A DNA stretch of 64,000 bases from Metallyticus violacea (GCA_030762175.1 CM060831.1:7066001-7130000), one strand, 5' to 3'; shown: positions 45,127 through 56,236, numbered from the stretch's first letter. The notes: generated from the sequence alone by a model not told the origin. Made by a program: numbers and translations.

Positions 45127-46350
45127 CGAGGGGTGTTCTAAAAGTTCTCGGCCTGGCTCAAAGATGCTGTGAAGACACCCAATTAATATGACAGTTGTTA
45201 AGCATCATCTTAAAGCAAAGTTTCATAAAAACGCATCTACGTACTGTCCTTTATTTGTGGCTATCGTGTCAACGAACTAGTGTTAACATTTTCTACAAAA
45301 TGGATAAAAATTAAATACAGCTGTGTTAAAGTACTTGTGTTGAAGGGCTTAGCCCCAACAAAAATACAAAATTAAACGATTCTTCCCATTTGTTTGCGAC
45401 GGTTAAAAGTGGGCTGCTGAATTTAAGCGGGGTTACACATCCATTCAAGACGATGAGAGCTCTGAACGTTCCAAAATTATTACGACCGACGAAATTGTGA
45501 TAACATTTCACAATAATGCACTAAATGATCACCTACTGGAAGGTACGCGAGATGACTGACATCCTCGATAGATATGTTCACTACTTTATGCACGAAATTT
45601 TGGATATGATAAAGATATCCGATGGATGGGTGCCGTATTTATTAACAATGGACCACAAACCCATTCAAAGAGTGTTTAGACTTATATATACGCAATTACT
45701 GTGAGTTTCTTCGAAGTTTCCTAACAACAGATGAAACTTGGAGTCATCGCCAAACGCCCAGAGACGAAGAAAGTCCAACCAGTAGGTGACAACAGGTGAA
45801 AGTGCGCCAAAGAAAGAAAAACGGTTCAATCTGCAGGAAAAGTTATGGCTACGGTTTTCCGGTGCGGTGCTTTTAAACTACCTCCAGAAGGGCATACTCA
45901 ACATCGGGGAGTATTACGCTTCACTACTGGACCAACTGAAGGATGCTACTTAGACTAAATCTCCACAATTTGCGAAAAAGAAAGTTTTCTTTCATCACGA
46001 ACGCCTTCACACTCGTCTGGGATTGTTGCTGCAAGACTGCATGTCCTTCACTTCCAAGTGCTTCCACATCCGCTAATTCGCCGGATTTGGCTCTCAGTGA
46101 TTACTTTTCTTTCCCAAAGCTGAAGAAATGACTGGGTGGACAAAGATTCACATCAAATGATGAGGTTAAAGCTGAGACAAGAGTTTATTTTTCACAAATG
46201 GACAAATCTTATATTACTGCGGATATTAAAATTTAGAAAAGTCGTTGCGCTGAATGTATTTATTTACAAGTCACTATGGTGAAAAAAAAAAATATTTCTC
46301 TTAAATCTTGTGTTTTCTTGGTTAGGCCCAGAACTTTAAGAACTCCAGTA
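45127..46350 (+). mobile_element. Mariner M5 copy with both ends, transposase decayed
   Basis: The left end has GGTGTTCTAAAAGTTCTCGG right after TA; the right end reads GGCCCAGAACTTTAAGAACT, its degraded inverse. About 1.2 kb. Recognisable pieces: ATGGATAAAAAT start near 45301, LCSTCVEGLSPNKN, IQDDESSERSKIITTDEIV-like text, FLRSFLTTDETWSHRQTPRD (first D), KRKTVQSAGKVMATVF, FHHERLHTRLGLLL (second D changed to E or lost), and NSPDLALSDYFSFPKLKK (third D in SDY). Many frameshifts and stops; the middle has lost its second Asp. Confidence 0.82.
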
Positions 46351-46566
46351 AAATTGTTTACCATAGATCACAAACAACCCTCTATATTTATTACAATTTA
46401 CTATGGATTTTCAAAAAATTTTGGTCGTATAGAACATAATTTTTAATTTTGATAATTTGAAAACAGTTTATTAACTTTAATTGCCGATATTCAATTCTTG
46501 TATTTTCAAGTATAAATGAATTGTTTTCGTTACGTTATATTAACATATATCAGATTTCAAGTGAGC

Positions 46567-46871
46567 CTCTTTTTTTTTTTTTTGATTGATTTATTTATGG
46601 ACGCTCTTTAACAGCTCAGGTCATCAGCGTCCCATTCAACTCAGGGCGTGAAACGGCCGACTAATTTTACTCAGAGGCCTCTCTTTCAGGCTTGAGGTTC
46701 TTTTTCGTGCCGTAAATGTACGACACGGGACCCACGGCTTTACTTCCCTTCCAAAGGAAGCCATACTTAGGATTTTTACGCCCGAAAAAAACCATCGGTC
46801 CTGGCCGGGTTTGAACCCGCGATCTTGGGTGTAGGAGGCAAGTATGGTAACCACTACACCACCAGGACCGA
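46567..46871 (-). mobile_element. SINE A copy with 9-bp target duplication
   Basis: Complete reversed SINE A from T14 tail to the head end ACCACCAGGACCGA. CAAGTGAGC flanks both sides (46558-46566 and 46872-46880). Very similar to the family consensus. Confidence 0.95.
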
Positions 46872-46884
46872 CAAGTGAGCTTCA

Positions 46885-47637
46885 AATCAACGTAATGAAT
46901 AAGTTCTATTATGTAGAAAGTTACTCTTTCCAATATTGCATGAATTATATATGCTATTATTTAAAGCTGGAGTTCGCTTTATGAGTTAATGCCTTATTTT
47001 GCAATTTTTGCGTTATTTTAAGTAAAATGACTTAGTAAATATTCGTGACCCTTAATTTTCAGAGGCTCCACAAGAATAAATTTCATGTCAGTGGAAGTAT
47101 TTTACCATTATTTTCTAACTGTTTCCTTGACGATAATTTATTTCCAGCCCACTCTCTCTACAGATTTGAAACAACGTCCTATATACCATTGATGCCAATA
47201 AACTAATTCTTGAAAACAATATCAGATTGCGGAAATGCACGACAGAAATTTGCATTCATATGCCTGAATTTGCTTACTTTTACCATGGAAACTTATTTCT
47301 GTCATTTGCAATTTGTGTAAATAATAAAAGGCTTACTATAATGAGGTAGGAGAAACAGTTTCATTTAATGTATTCAGCTAAGAGTAATATAAAAACTATA
47401 TGTTGAAGTTTCCTCTATGAGAAAAGATAGTTGATATGCATCTTCGAAAATGTTAAAGTATACAAGATGGTGCTGAAGGTCTGCATCTATTTTAAATTAT
47501 TCACTACACTTATATTCCATAGTAGTTTTTTTTTTTTTTTATTCTTAAAGCGTTTTATCTCTTGGCCGAAAAGAGTCATTTATAAAAGATGAAAAGGTTG
47601 TCTATTTCGTTTGAATACTGGTACTTATAAAAATGAA
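46885..47637. other. Unassigned AT-rich DNA
   Basis: No recognised feature apart from a T-run near 47530. Confidence 0.45.
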
Positions 47638-48312
47638 TACCGAGAGTGTATACACACTTTCACAGTAGATATCTATTTAATATATTTCAAAGTTGCACCG
47701 AAACACAACAGTAGTGTGTAGTATGATGTTCTGTAAACACATGTGACTCACATACATTATGATAGCGTTGCTATGTGACAGGTAAATCAACAGTGAACAA
47801 ATGAAGCCAAGATTATTGTATAATGTTCTGTAAACAGGTGTGGCTCACATTGCGTTATCCTAGCGTTGCTACAACAAAATGGAACCAAGATTATCGTTTG
47901 AACAGCGGAAAGCCATTTTGAAGTAGTATTGGAAAACCGAGAAAGTTGTTGAAGCTCAAAGACATCGAAGATGTGTGTACAGAACAAAACCGTTCTCTGG
48001 ATCTAACTCCGTTATACTTCTACCTATGGGGAACTCTTAAGGATGTTGTATACCGTAGAAAACCAGTTGCAATGGCAGCATTTCGGGAAGAAATTGAAAC
48101 CACGTGTGCTGCAATCGCTGAGGACACTTTCCTATTAGTAGTTCAACGTACTCAGAAGTGTATCGACGCATTTTGAGCAACTGTTGTAACTGTGAAAGTC
48201 TACGATGATTAGTGCTCGTCATTTTCTGTTTGTGTAAATTCAGTTTTGTTATGATAACAGTTTTTTCTTTGCTTTAAGTGTGTATACATTTTTTGGCACC
48301 CTCTGTATTTAA
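47638..48312 (+). mobile_element. Internally deleted Tc1/mariner-like element (LWG type), copy 2
   Basis: Left end TACCGAGAGTGTATACACAC, right end TTTTTGGCACCCTCTGTA. Same leader as copy 1, with two ~100-bp tandem units starting ATGTTCTGTAAACA. Coding start near 47881: EPRLSFEQRKAILK, KVVEAQRHRRCVYRTKP; it then jumps directly to SGSNSVILLPMGNS, which is GSTPLDFYLWG in a shifted frame. AAFREEIETTCAAIAEDTF and VQRTQKCIDAF end the ORF. The deletion is larger than in copy 1. Confidence 0.8.
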
Positions 48313-48589
48313 TTCGTTGGATTAGATAAGAGAGAACGTTAGTTGATTCAACAGTTCCTAATAATGCCAGAGTGTAAACATTTAATGAATCACCATTAAC
48401 TTTTTAATATTTTCATTATAATCTTTGAATTTTTTGGATTAACTGTTTTTGTTTGCTCCATATTTTTTCATAAATTGTTAAGAAATTATTGTTATTGTTA
48501 TGTAGTTTATTTTTATTTATTAAATATGTTTTATTTAAATATAAAGCAAATATTCGATAAAATAAGTTAACTATTTTCCTTTTTTCTTT
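48313..48589. other. Unassigned AT-rich DNA
   Basis: No recognised feature. Confidence 0.4.
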
Positions 48590-49505
48590 TTATTTAAATA
48601 GTATATGCAGTGTTTCGTTGCGAAAAAACAAATATTGGTGCGCTGGAGAGACTCTTAAATTTTGGGTTTCAGGCAAACCCCCCCCTTTTAATAGTCTGGT
48701 TTCGTTGATTTTGAAACTTTTTTATTTTATTTCAATGTACATACTGAGTTTCGTTGAGAAAAAGCAAATATTTCAGCAACTAGCGCTATTTTTAAATTTT
48801 CGCTCTCTAAATTTCGGTTTTCAGATATATCGTCACTCCTATGATTCGATTTCCCTGATTTTTCAGAAAATACTTTTCTTATTTTATTTATTATATACAG
48901 AGTTTTGTTGCAATTGAAGAAATATTGGTAACCCAGGCGATTTTTAAATGTTGTGATTTAGGTAAACACCCACTCCTAATACTCTACTTTCGCTGATTTG
49001 CAGAAGCTATTTTAATTACTTTATTTTAATGGTATATAGCGAGTTTCGTTGCGAAAAAGCAAACATTTCGGCGGCTAGAACGATGTTAAATTTTCCCTTA
49101 ACCCCCACTCAAGTTTCGCTTTTCAGGTATCTCCCAATCCTAATGGACCGATATCCCAGCTTTTCAGCCAACTATTTTCTTCTTTTATTTAAATCGTAAT
49201 TACAAAGCTTCGTTGCGAAAAAAATTCGTACCGCTAGAGCGATTTTGTAATTTTGGGTTTTGCTGATGTTCAGAAACTATTTTCATTATTTTATATTCAA
49301 AGGCATATGCAGAGTTTTGTTGAGGTAAAATAAAATTGCGGCCGCTAGAGTGATTTTGAAATTGTTGATAAAGACTAATTCCCACCCCCAATGGTCTAAT
49401 TTTGCTGGGTACCGAATTCGATGACTTATTTGGTAATGAAACATTATATGCCCAGTTTCGCTGAGAAAAAACAAAAATTGCGGCCTCTAGAGCGTTATAT
49501 TTCCA
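48590..49505 (+). repeat. Satellite S array, locus 2 (about 7 units)
   Basis: The landmark GAGTTTCGTTG or a close variant falls at about 48612, 48746, 48901, 49041, 49206, 49312 and 49453, an average spacing near 140 bp. Each is preceded by TTTTATTT(AA) and an ATGGTATAT-like block and followed by AAAAAGCAAA(T/C)ATT and a GCTAGAGCGATTTT-like block. Two spacer types occur between units: one with CCCCCACTCCTAAT and one with CTAAATTTCGGTTTTCAGAT. Homologous to the short array at 12.06 kb. A 140-codon minus-strand open frame here is a by-product of the repeat. Confidence 0.85.
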
Positions 49506-49757
49506 TAGTCCTTTTCCAGGCCTAGTAAGTAAAACAATTTGCAAAAATATTTTCACGGGTACAACCGCTATAGCTACTTCCGAATTTGCTAATAACTGCT
49601 GTGAAAGTTTGCAAAGCCGCATTCTTTAAAAACACATTCAGGCACTGAATAGGACGGTGTTTACTCGTTTACAAAAAGATGCATGTAGCCATCAATGTAT
49701 TCAGTGTTGTATCCAGAAGCATGTGATATTTACACCAAATCCTAACCTAGTGTCACT

Positions 49758-50013
49758 AATGTCTGTTTTTACTACTGCGGCATCACAGGCAGGGAACACT
49801 GGTGATCCCTGAAATGAAATATTGGGAAAGGACTTTTTAAAGGAAGGAAACGCTCCAGGCCTATGTTTAGGGTACCTCCCCGGCATTTGCCTGTTATGAG
49901 GACTGATGAAAAACTGGAAAACCCCAGTCAGGGTGGATGGTCCTGGCGGAATTCGAACCCCAGACCTTCTGCTCACGAGTCCGTGCCTTAACGACCTCGG
50001 CCACCCGTGGCGG
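49758..50013 (-). mobile_element. SINE B copy
   Basis: Reversed SINE B with head CCGCCACGGGTGGCCGAGGT, GTTAAGGCACGGACTCGTGA and B-box GGGTTCGAATTCCGCCAGGA. The 3' end is truncated by ~15 bp. No clear target duplication. Confidence 0.92.
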
Positions 50014-50989
50014 TCCCAAGTGGAATGTCAAAAAACTTTGAAAGATTTTTAAACGAAGAATTTGATTTGCAATCAGATATTAATAAAACAATGTATTTAT
50101 TTATTTTGTAGATATATAATTTTATTTATACGAATTATGCCTATATTATATATTTTAGACTAACTAAAAATTGAAACATATTTAAATATCTAGCTTTTGT
50201 CATGTAGTAGTTAAGTTTTAAGTTAGCACTGAATATTGTTATGTAAAATCTAAATAAATATGTATTTATTTTTAGCTATTTTTCCTCCAACAAAGTTCCC
50301 TAAGCAATTAACATTATTTTAGACGTACATAAATTTGCCTTCTCTGTATATAACGAAAAACGCCCCCTATTCAACAGAACATACAAACTAATGGTTTTAA
50401 AATTCAGTTTATCTATGTTTTATGTTCTTGTAACATAGTTTCCTCTTTCACGGATGCCTCTACTGACGCTAAAGATTCTTAAATGGAAACTTTAGATTAG
50501 AGTTGTATTAGTAATAAGGTTTCTTAGATAAGTAGCTTTAAAGTGTTCCTTCTTCCCAGTGTCTCCCGTTTTATGTTATGAACAAATTATTTTAAATGAA
50601 AATACTGAATTACAGAAAAGATAAAGGCAACTTAAAAGGGCTCTAAAACAGAAATAAATCCATGGCCACCTAGACAGCTATTTCGGTCATATTGAAAAGC
50701 GATCTTAAATGTGATACTAAATGTCCAGCATTCAATATACATTTCATAAATCAAGTGGATCATACACATGGCGAGTGTAAAAACTCTAACAATGATTTTT
50801 CACTGTTTATAAATAAAGTACGTAAACCTCACACCCGAAAATGTTCAAGATTTGTACACAGCAACTCTTAAACTAAAGAACAGATCATGTCATATTTACG
50901 GCCGATAATTATATTGATTGCAATTATGTGAACCCTCAACTCGTACATTTAACACTTGCTTAGAAAATTGCATATTCTTTGATGCCTTT
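50014..50989. other. Unassigned AT-rich DNA
   Basis: No recognised feature. Confidence 0.45.
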
Positions 50990-51870
50990 AGGTACGTTAA
51001 AGTGATTCTAACATAGGAAATCGGATTTCAAGAACTATAGACCAATAACTATAATATCCACCATTTCAAAGATTTTTGAAATGTATATACATAAGCAAAT
51101 CACACACTACTTTGAATTCAACAAACTTTTATTAAACCAGTATGGTTTCAGACATTCTGAAGTTCTGTAAAAGCAATTACCAGATTTGCTGAAAAGCGTT
51201 TTGAAGCAATAGAAAGACATAATTATGCAGTGGTTTTTATAAGTTTACAAAGGTCTTTGATACTATCTCCCATGACACCCTACTACATAAATTAAACTAT
51301 TATGGTTTTAATATTACCAATACTGTCTTTTTATGATCTTACTTAGGAGATAGATGTCAATCTGTTTTATTAAACAGTCAAATATCTGATTTTAAACCCA
51401 TTAAACATGGTGCCCTACAAGGTTCCATACTTCAGTCTGGTATATTTATTATTTATATTAATGACCTCTCACGTTGAATTCCCTGAGATTATGTTTGCTG
51501 ATGATGTAGCACTTATATTAAAACTATAAGGTGGAATTGCTATGAAAAACAAACTAGATGTTCTTTCTTTTCATTTATTCCTCTGTGTTATGCAAATACG
51601 CTTGTAGTTAATGATAATAAAACAGTCGATGTTGCTTTTTTTAATAGAGTCAATAGTAAGTGTGTCTCAACTAAATTTTTTGTTGTTATCTTGAGGGAGG
51701 TCTTGGATGGAATATATATACATTAATTAGTTAATAAAGTAAACAGTTGGAATACTTCAGATAGGAATTCTTAAAGCATTCTATCAAGAATGCGTTTAGT
51801 TACAGTTTATTATAGTCCAATAAATAGTTATGTTAGTTATGGGACGCTCCTATGAGTAAATCATACATCA
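50990..51870 (+). pseudogene. LINE reverse-transcriptase core, decayed
   Basis: The plus strand shows RT blocks in order: KSDFKNYRPITIISTISKIF, EMYIHKQITHYFEFNKLLLN, QYGFR (fingers and palm entry, 51019-51160); a frameshifted D-F-T-K-V-F-D-T-I-S-H-D stretch near 51245; LKLNYYGF; GDRCQSVLLNSQISDFKPIK, HGALQGSI (51345-51425); IFIIYINDLS; and FADDVALIL at about 51492, the catalytic FADD. Near 51800, YYSPINSYVSYGTLL is the post-RT Y.....S...YG...WG block. This is a Jockey/CR1-type non-LTR retrotransposon. Numerous stops and frameshifts; no endonuclease domain seen. Confidence 0.85.
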
Positions 51871-52459
51871 GTCTCTCGACTCTGTGGTGTACTCAGTGTA
51901 AATCACTGTTCACAGAACTTAACACTGCCAGCAATGTTCACGTTGGACCGCCTTTTATATGTTAAAACAAACTTAAGTACTCTCATCAAATGATCATCTC
52001 ACCCGGAACAGACTGTATATATGTTAACAATACAGTACAGACATACAGTAATACATCAAGCATGGTATATAAGAGACGAACCCAAACAATACTGCTGACC
52101 AATCCAATACAAAACATCAATGATTTTTACCATTAATGTGTTACATTTATAACTGATTTATTCTCTGTGCTTTTATTGAAGCTAGCTGTAGCTTACAGAG
52201 TCTGGATAAGGAAGCTTTTAAACGCACCCAATTTGTTAAATAACATGATAACTTTAAGTGTTTTCTACTCCTATTTCCTATCTTCTAAACATTTTACATC
52301 GTGTACAGACATCAAGGTGAGACTCGAACCCATGCATGCATCTACGACTGACGAAAGTGTGACTAATAAGGCAACCTAAATGTGGTGTAAAAGCTAGGGA
52401 ATGTCTTCTGTTTCTGTTCAAGAGAATGTTATGCTGTAGTGTAAACGTATTATACGCAC
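51871..52459. other. Possible intron; tRNA-like T-arm near 52320
   Basis: On the minus strand, GCATGGGTTCGAGTCTCACC at about 52314-52335 looks like a tRNA T-arm, but the upstream half does not fold well. If the exon at 52460 is real, this is the start of its downstream intron. Confidence 0.35.
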
Positions 52460-52741
52460 CGAGAAGGCTTTGAGGAACACGAGGCACTGGATGATGCCCT
52501 CCATTGTGTCACCGGTAAGGCAGAAAGTGCCGGTGAGGTGACGACCCTTGCGGCCGATAGCTGAGGCAGTGACCACGGAAGCTGCAGGCACTAGGGCAGT
52601 GCTAGACGAAGGCCTTACTCTGGATCGGTTGCTGTTGTTGCTGTTGTTGCCAGATCCTGCAGTACTAGCTGCGGCCAGGGCGGGCACTAGACGCTCCAAG
52701 GAGTCCATCCCGCCGACAATCATGCGCTCATTTTGGATCAT
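52460..52741 (-). CDS. Candidate first coding exon of an unidentified host gene
   Basis: Ninety-four codons are open from ATG 52741 to 52460. The protein starts MIQNERMIVGGMDSLERLVP, passes an Ala-rich and an Asn/Ser-rich stretch (SGNNSNNSNRSR), then SSSTALVPAASVVTASAIGR and KGRHLTGTFCLTGDTMEGII, QCLVFLKAFS. At 52459 comes GTGCGTATA, a splice-donor-like site in phase 0. Other in-frame ATGs follow; the one in GGCGGGATGG (residue 12) has the better Kozak context. Codon third positions are GC-rich and CpG is frequent, unlike the surrounding AT-rich DNA, and no transposon motif is present. I do not recognise the protein. The rest of the gene would lie at lower coordinates, past the donor, but I found no further exon there. 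Confidence 0.6.
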
Positions 52742-53224
52742 CAAAACTGTCGAAGTTTCAGTTGAGTACTCTCATGGTAGGCACACGGTTTGACAGTCTT
52801 AACTAGTCGATGATTTCTTTACAAAGCGAACGAAGATTCCGGTAAATCGGCTATCATGATCTTCACCGGAACAACTACGAAGGCTCCTGTTATTGTCAAT
52901 GTTTCGAGTGAGTTCCTTCATTCAAGTGATGATGGCATTATTAAGGTTTCCCATTCCTGTTCACTGAAGGCGATCACAATATTTCTACGCCCAACGCCAT
53001 CTTGGCTCTGCACCAGCGCACACAGACAGTGCACGTGCTTAAGCACCCTACTGACCAGATTTCAACCTGACCGGATATGAGCGGAGTGAACCAGGTTACA
53101 GGACTACACACTAAAGGCGATCGTTTTCGAACACATGCTTCATATTTAACTTTGGACAGCACTAAACACACGTGTCGATGTATGATTTACTTCCTCACGA
53201 GAGTATCGACGTCTCCAGAGGACC

Positions 53225-53262
53225 AGGAACACACGCGCACACACACATGCCCACACACTGTG
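53225..53262. repeat. CA-rich simple repeat
   Basis: ACACACGCGCACACACACAT and CCACACACTGTG: interrupted CA repeat, in what may be the leader or promoter region of the exon at 52.46-52.74 kb. Confidence 0.8.
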
Positions 53263-53282
53263 CTCACAGATACGACACTGAT

Positions 53283-53460
53283 GAAGATATGTACGAATAC
53301 GGTGGTCGGGGTACGAACCAGATGTCACCGCGCGCAGCACTAAGACCGGGGTCCAGCGAACCGCTCCAGCTTCCGTCTCCCCCGCCCCTCGCCGCCCTTA
53401 CCGCGCACGCTCCCAACAGCAAAACAAACCAGCCGCCTCCCATAGCCTGCCCTGCCAATA
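53283..53460 (-). promoter_or_regulatory. GC- and CpG-rich segment, possible promoter/5' leader of the minus-strand exon
   Basis: This is the most GC- and CpG-rich stretch in the window (GCGCGCAGC, CCCCCGCCCCTCGCCGCC). On the minus strand, GCGCG|GTAAGGGCGG at 53401/53400 is a good splice-donor consensus, so part of this may be a 5' non-coding exon. It lies 540-720 bp upstream of the candidate ATG on the same strand. No TATA box or initiator is obvious. Open frames on either strand here (139 codons plus, 103 minus) are likely composition artefacts. Confidence 0.4.
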
Positions 53461-53584
53461 CTTTCTCAATACCACACATGTTCCATAACAGCTGTATTTG
53501 GGGTGCGTCTATTTCTGCTTCAATAACATACGACAATTGCTCCTCCCTCTGTAAGTCTTGCACCACAAACTTCAAGCAATTTAA

Positions 53585-54540
53585 AGACTAACGTTGAAAT
53601 TGCTTCACAAACGCCGAAGTCGTTATTTGTTTTAATATTTATCCAATTACTCGTCGTTTTCGTATATTATCAAGTTTACTTGTCTCCCTTCTTCTCTGCC
53701 TCTCCAGGCATTAGCCTGTTGCTTCTCCATCAACGTATTGATCTGATCTCTCCACCGTTATTTCCCTCCTCCCTCACTTCTCAATATCTTCCACCTTCGG
53801 CTTTAAAAATTTAATGATTATTTTCCGTTCTCATGAGCCTTGAACCTCCTATTTGCAAAGTTAACCTACTTTAAGCATGGAAAACCAACACATCCCAGAT
53901 TTTCTTGAAGTTGTTTACATATATTCATGTGAAAAATGCTTTACTGCAATATTATTTTAGTATCTTAATGAAAACCAAATATATGGAGCCTTAAAGTAAG
54001 CAGAAAATTATTTCGGAGTTTCAAGGAGAAAGTTTGTTTTAGACATAATTTTGATAGATATTTGACATACAAAATTAATTGATAGGTTATTTTCAAGTAC
54101 ATAACTTGTGCTTTCTTTCAGTTATAAATATAATGTTTGAAATTCATTTTGTAACTTTTTATGATGCAAAAACTCTAAATACAAAAACATATTTTTTTTT
54201 CTAAAAAGTTCATTTTGAATTTTGCTTAAATTATGCAGAAATGATGCAAATAAACATACTTTTTCTTACGTAAAAAATTCTCTTCGGCTGTCAATAAATG
54301 TTAGAGATGTTTTACTTTAAAGCTTTTTTCATACAATAGCACATAAAGAATCTGATACAGAGCTTGAAGAGGAAGGCTTAGCAACAAATCAGACACGCAC
54401 AGGTGCTATACAAATTGCATAAACAGATTAAAATCCTCTAAAATAAAATATTACAGCATTACTTTGTTGATTTTCAAAGTAAATGAGTCATAATTTTACT
54501 ACCTTAATTATTTAGCTTTCTTGGTATATTGCTTTACTTC
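53585..54540. other. Unassigned AT-rich DNA
   Basis: No recognised feature. Confidence 0.45.
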
Positions 54541-54552
54541 CTTGATTACCTT

Positions 54553-54801
54553 TATTTGTTTTTTAAGATAGTGTTTGCCGCATGTTTTCACACTCAGGTA
54601 TCACAGGCGGCGGACACTGATGAAATATGAGATCAAATGGTGAGTAGGGACATTTATTTTTATGGAAGGAGACGTTCCAAGCCTGTTTAGGGCAACTCTC
54701 CAGTATTTGCCATTTATGAGGACTGAGGAAAACCTGAAAAAAAAAAACACATTTCTCGCTCAGGAGTCCGCGCCTTAATGACCTCGGCCACCCGTGGCGG
54801 T
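54553..54801 (-). mobile_element. SINE B copy with 12-bp target duplication
   Basis: Reversed SINE B with a deletion in the B-box region; the head CCGCCACGGGTGGCCGAGGT is intact. CTTGATTACCTT flanks both sides (54541-54552 and 54802-54813). Confidence 0.95.
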
Positions 54802-54851
54802 CTTGATTACCTTGATTATGTACTTAACATATGCTTTCACACATTTTGTTG

Positions 54852-55103
54852 TTTGTCCCTCCTGGTGGTGTAGTGGTAACCATATTTGCCTTCTAAACCC
54901 AAGATCGCAGGGTCAAATCCGGCCAGGATCGATGGATTTTATTCGGGCGTAAAAATCCTTCGGAGGGGAAGCAAAGCCATGGTCTCGTGTCGTACAGTTA
55001 CGGCAACCTATAGAACCTATAGCCTGAAAGAAGAGGCCCTGAATAGATTGGGACGCTGATGACCTGAAATGTTAAAGAGCTTCCGTAAAAAAACCAAATC
55101 AAC
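54852..55103 (+). mobile_element. SINE A copy with 13-bp target duplication
   Basis: Head TCCTGGTGGTGTAGTGGTAA, GCAGGGTCAAATCCGGCCAG, body with a small deletion, ACGCTGATGACCTGAAATG and tail. Flanks ACACATTTTGTTG (54839-54851) and ACACAATTTGTTG (55104-55116), one mismatch. It sits 25 bp from the neighbouring SINE B duplication. Confidence 0.92.
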
Positions 55104-55119
55104 ACACAATTTGTTGACA

Positions 55120-55690
55120 ATATATAATTATGATAGCCAACCTAGGAATACATATGATCAAATACCAAACAAAATAATTGCCCAGTTGGAAAGACAATAC
55201 TCTCTTGTGCATAAACACTGTCTGTTCATATTGTCGGATCCGTTTTCAAATGTTTTTGTTAAATTAACAAATTGTTACAAGTTTTAAGAATTTAAATTAT
55301 ATTTACGAAAAAGACATTACGCCAATTGTTTAGACTTATTTCAAATTTGGAAAAGCTTAATTTCCTGTGGTACCTTTTTATATATTTAAATTAAACTTTT
55401 AGAACTCATAAAATCTTGTTGAGATAACAAAACGATTACAGAATAAGCCTGAATAAAATAATGCTAATAGTAAAAGTATTAACAACTTATAGCACACAAT
55501 ACAGAAGCACCACAAACAATTTAATCAAATATAATGTGAAAATTGACACCCAAGAACAGCCTCACATCTTAATAAAAACAATGTTACCAAGTAAACCACT
55601 GGAGGGCCTTAATAAATGTATGTACACTTATTGTTGAGGTTGCACTTGATTATCACACAAAATTTGAAAGAAATCGGACATGATAATTTG
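55120..55690. other. Unassigned AT-rich DNA
   Basis: No recognised feature. Confidence 0.45.
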
Positions 55691-55697
55691 TATTAAA

Positions 55698-56236
55698 GGT
55701 CTCTCAGTCACCCAAGAAGATCATAGTCAACACTCTTTTGGGACTGTGAAGGAATACTCTTCACAGGACTTCAAGGAGAAGAACACCCCAGTAAATGGGG
55801 AGTACTATGCTGGCCTACTGCACAGACTACGTGCTTCCATCAAAGAGAAAAGGCAAGGAAAGATGAGTGGTGGTGTGCGCCTTCCTCACGACAACGCGCC
55901 TGTGCAAACAGCTCTTGTTGCAAAGGAAGCTGTGAAGAAACGTGGCTTCAAAGAGATCGACCATCTACCCTACAGCCCATATCTAGCTCCCAGTCACTAT
56001 TTCCTCTTCTCAAAACTCAAGAAGGTCCTTCGAGGAAGGAAATTTAAGTGTGATGGATGCTGTTTATGCCCATTTTGCAGACAAAACCTCTGACTATTTT
56101 GGGGGGGGTAAATGTTTATACAAAGATGTGAGAAGTGTATTGCAATAAAGGTAACTATATTGAAAAGTGAAAAATACAGTTTTTATTTCTTATCATATCT
56201 AGAAAATGATCAGTCCGAAAACTTATGCACCTTATT
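55698..56236 (+). pseudogene. Mariner M1 relic, 3' half
   Basis: Starts inside the transposase (SQ.PKKI remnant), then FKEKNTPVNGEYYAGLLHRL, RASIKEKRQGKMSGGVRLPH, DNAPVQTALVAKEAVKKRGF (second catalytic D kept) and DHLPYSPYLAPSHYFLFSKL (third catalytic D, normally SDY, is His). KKVLRGRKFKCDG follows, then frameshift and C-terminus (RCEKCIAIKVTI). The 3' terminus ACAGTTTTTATTTCTTATCA, ending CCGAAAACTTATGCACC, is the M1 repeat. The first half is absent. Confidence 0.85.

Noticed and set aside
49200..49622. 140-codon minus-strand open frame
   Set aside because: Lies in the satellite S array; its peptide is itself repetitive and tracks the DNA repeat.
53172..53591. 139-codon plus-strand frame in the GC-rich segment
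   Set aside because: Composition artefact rich in Pro, Thr and His; the minus strand carries the better gene model.
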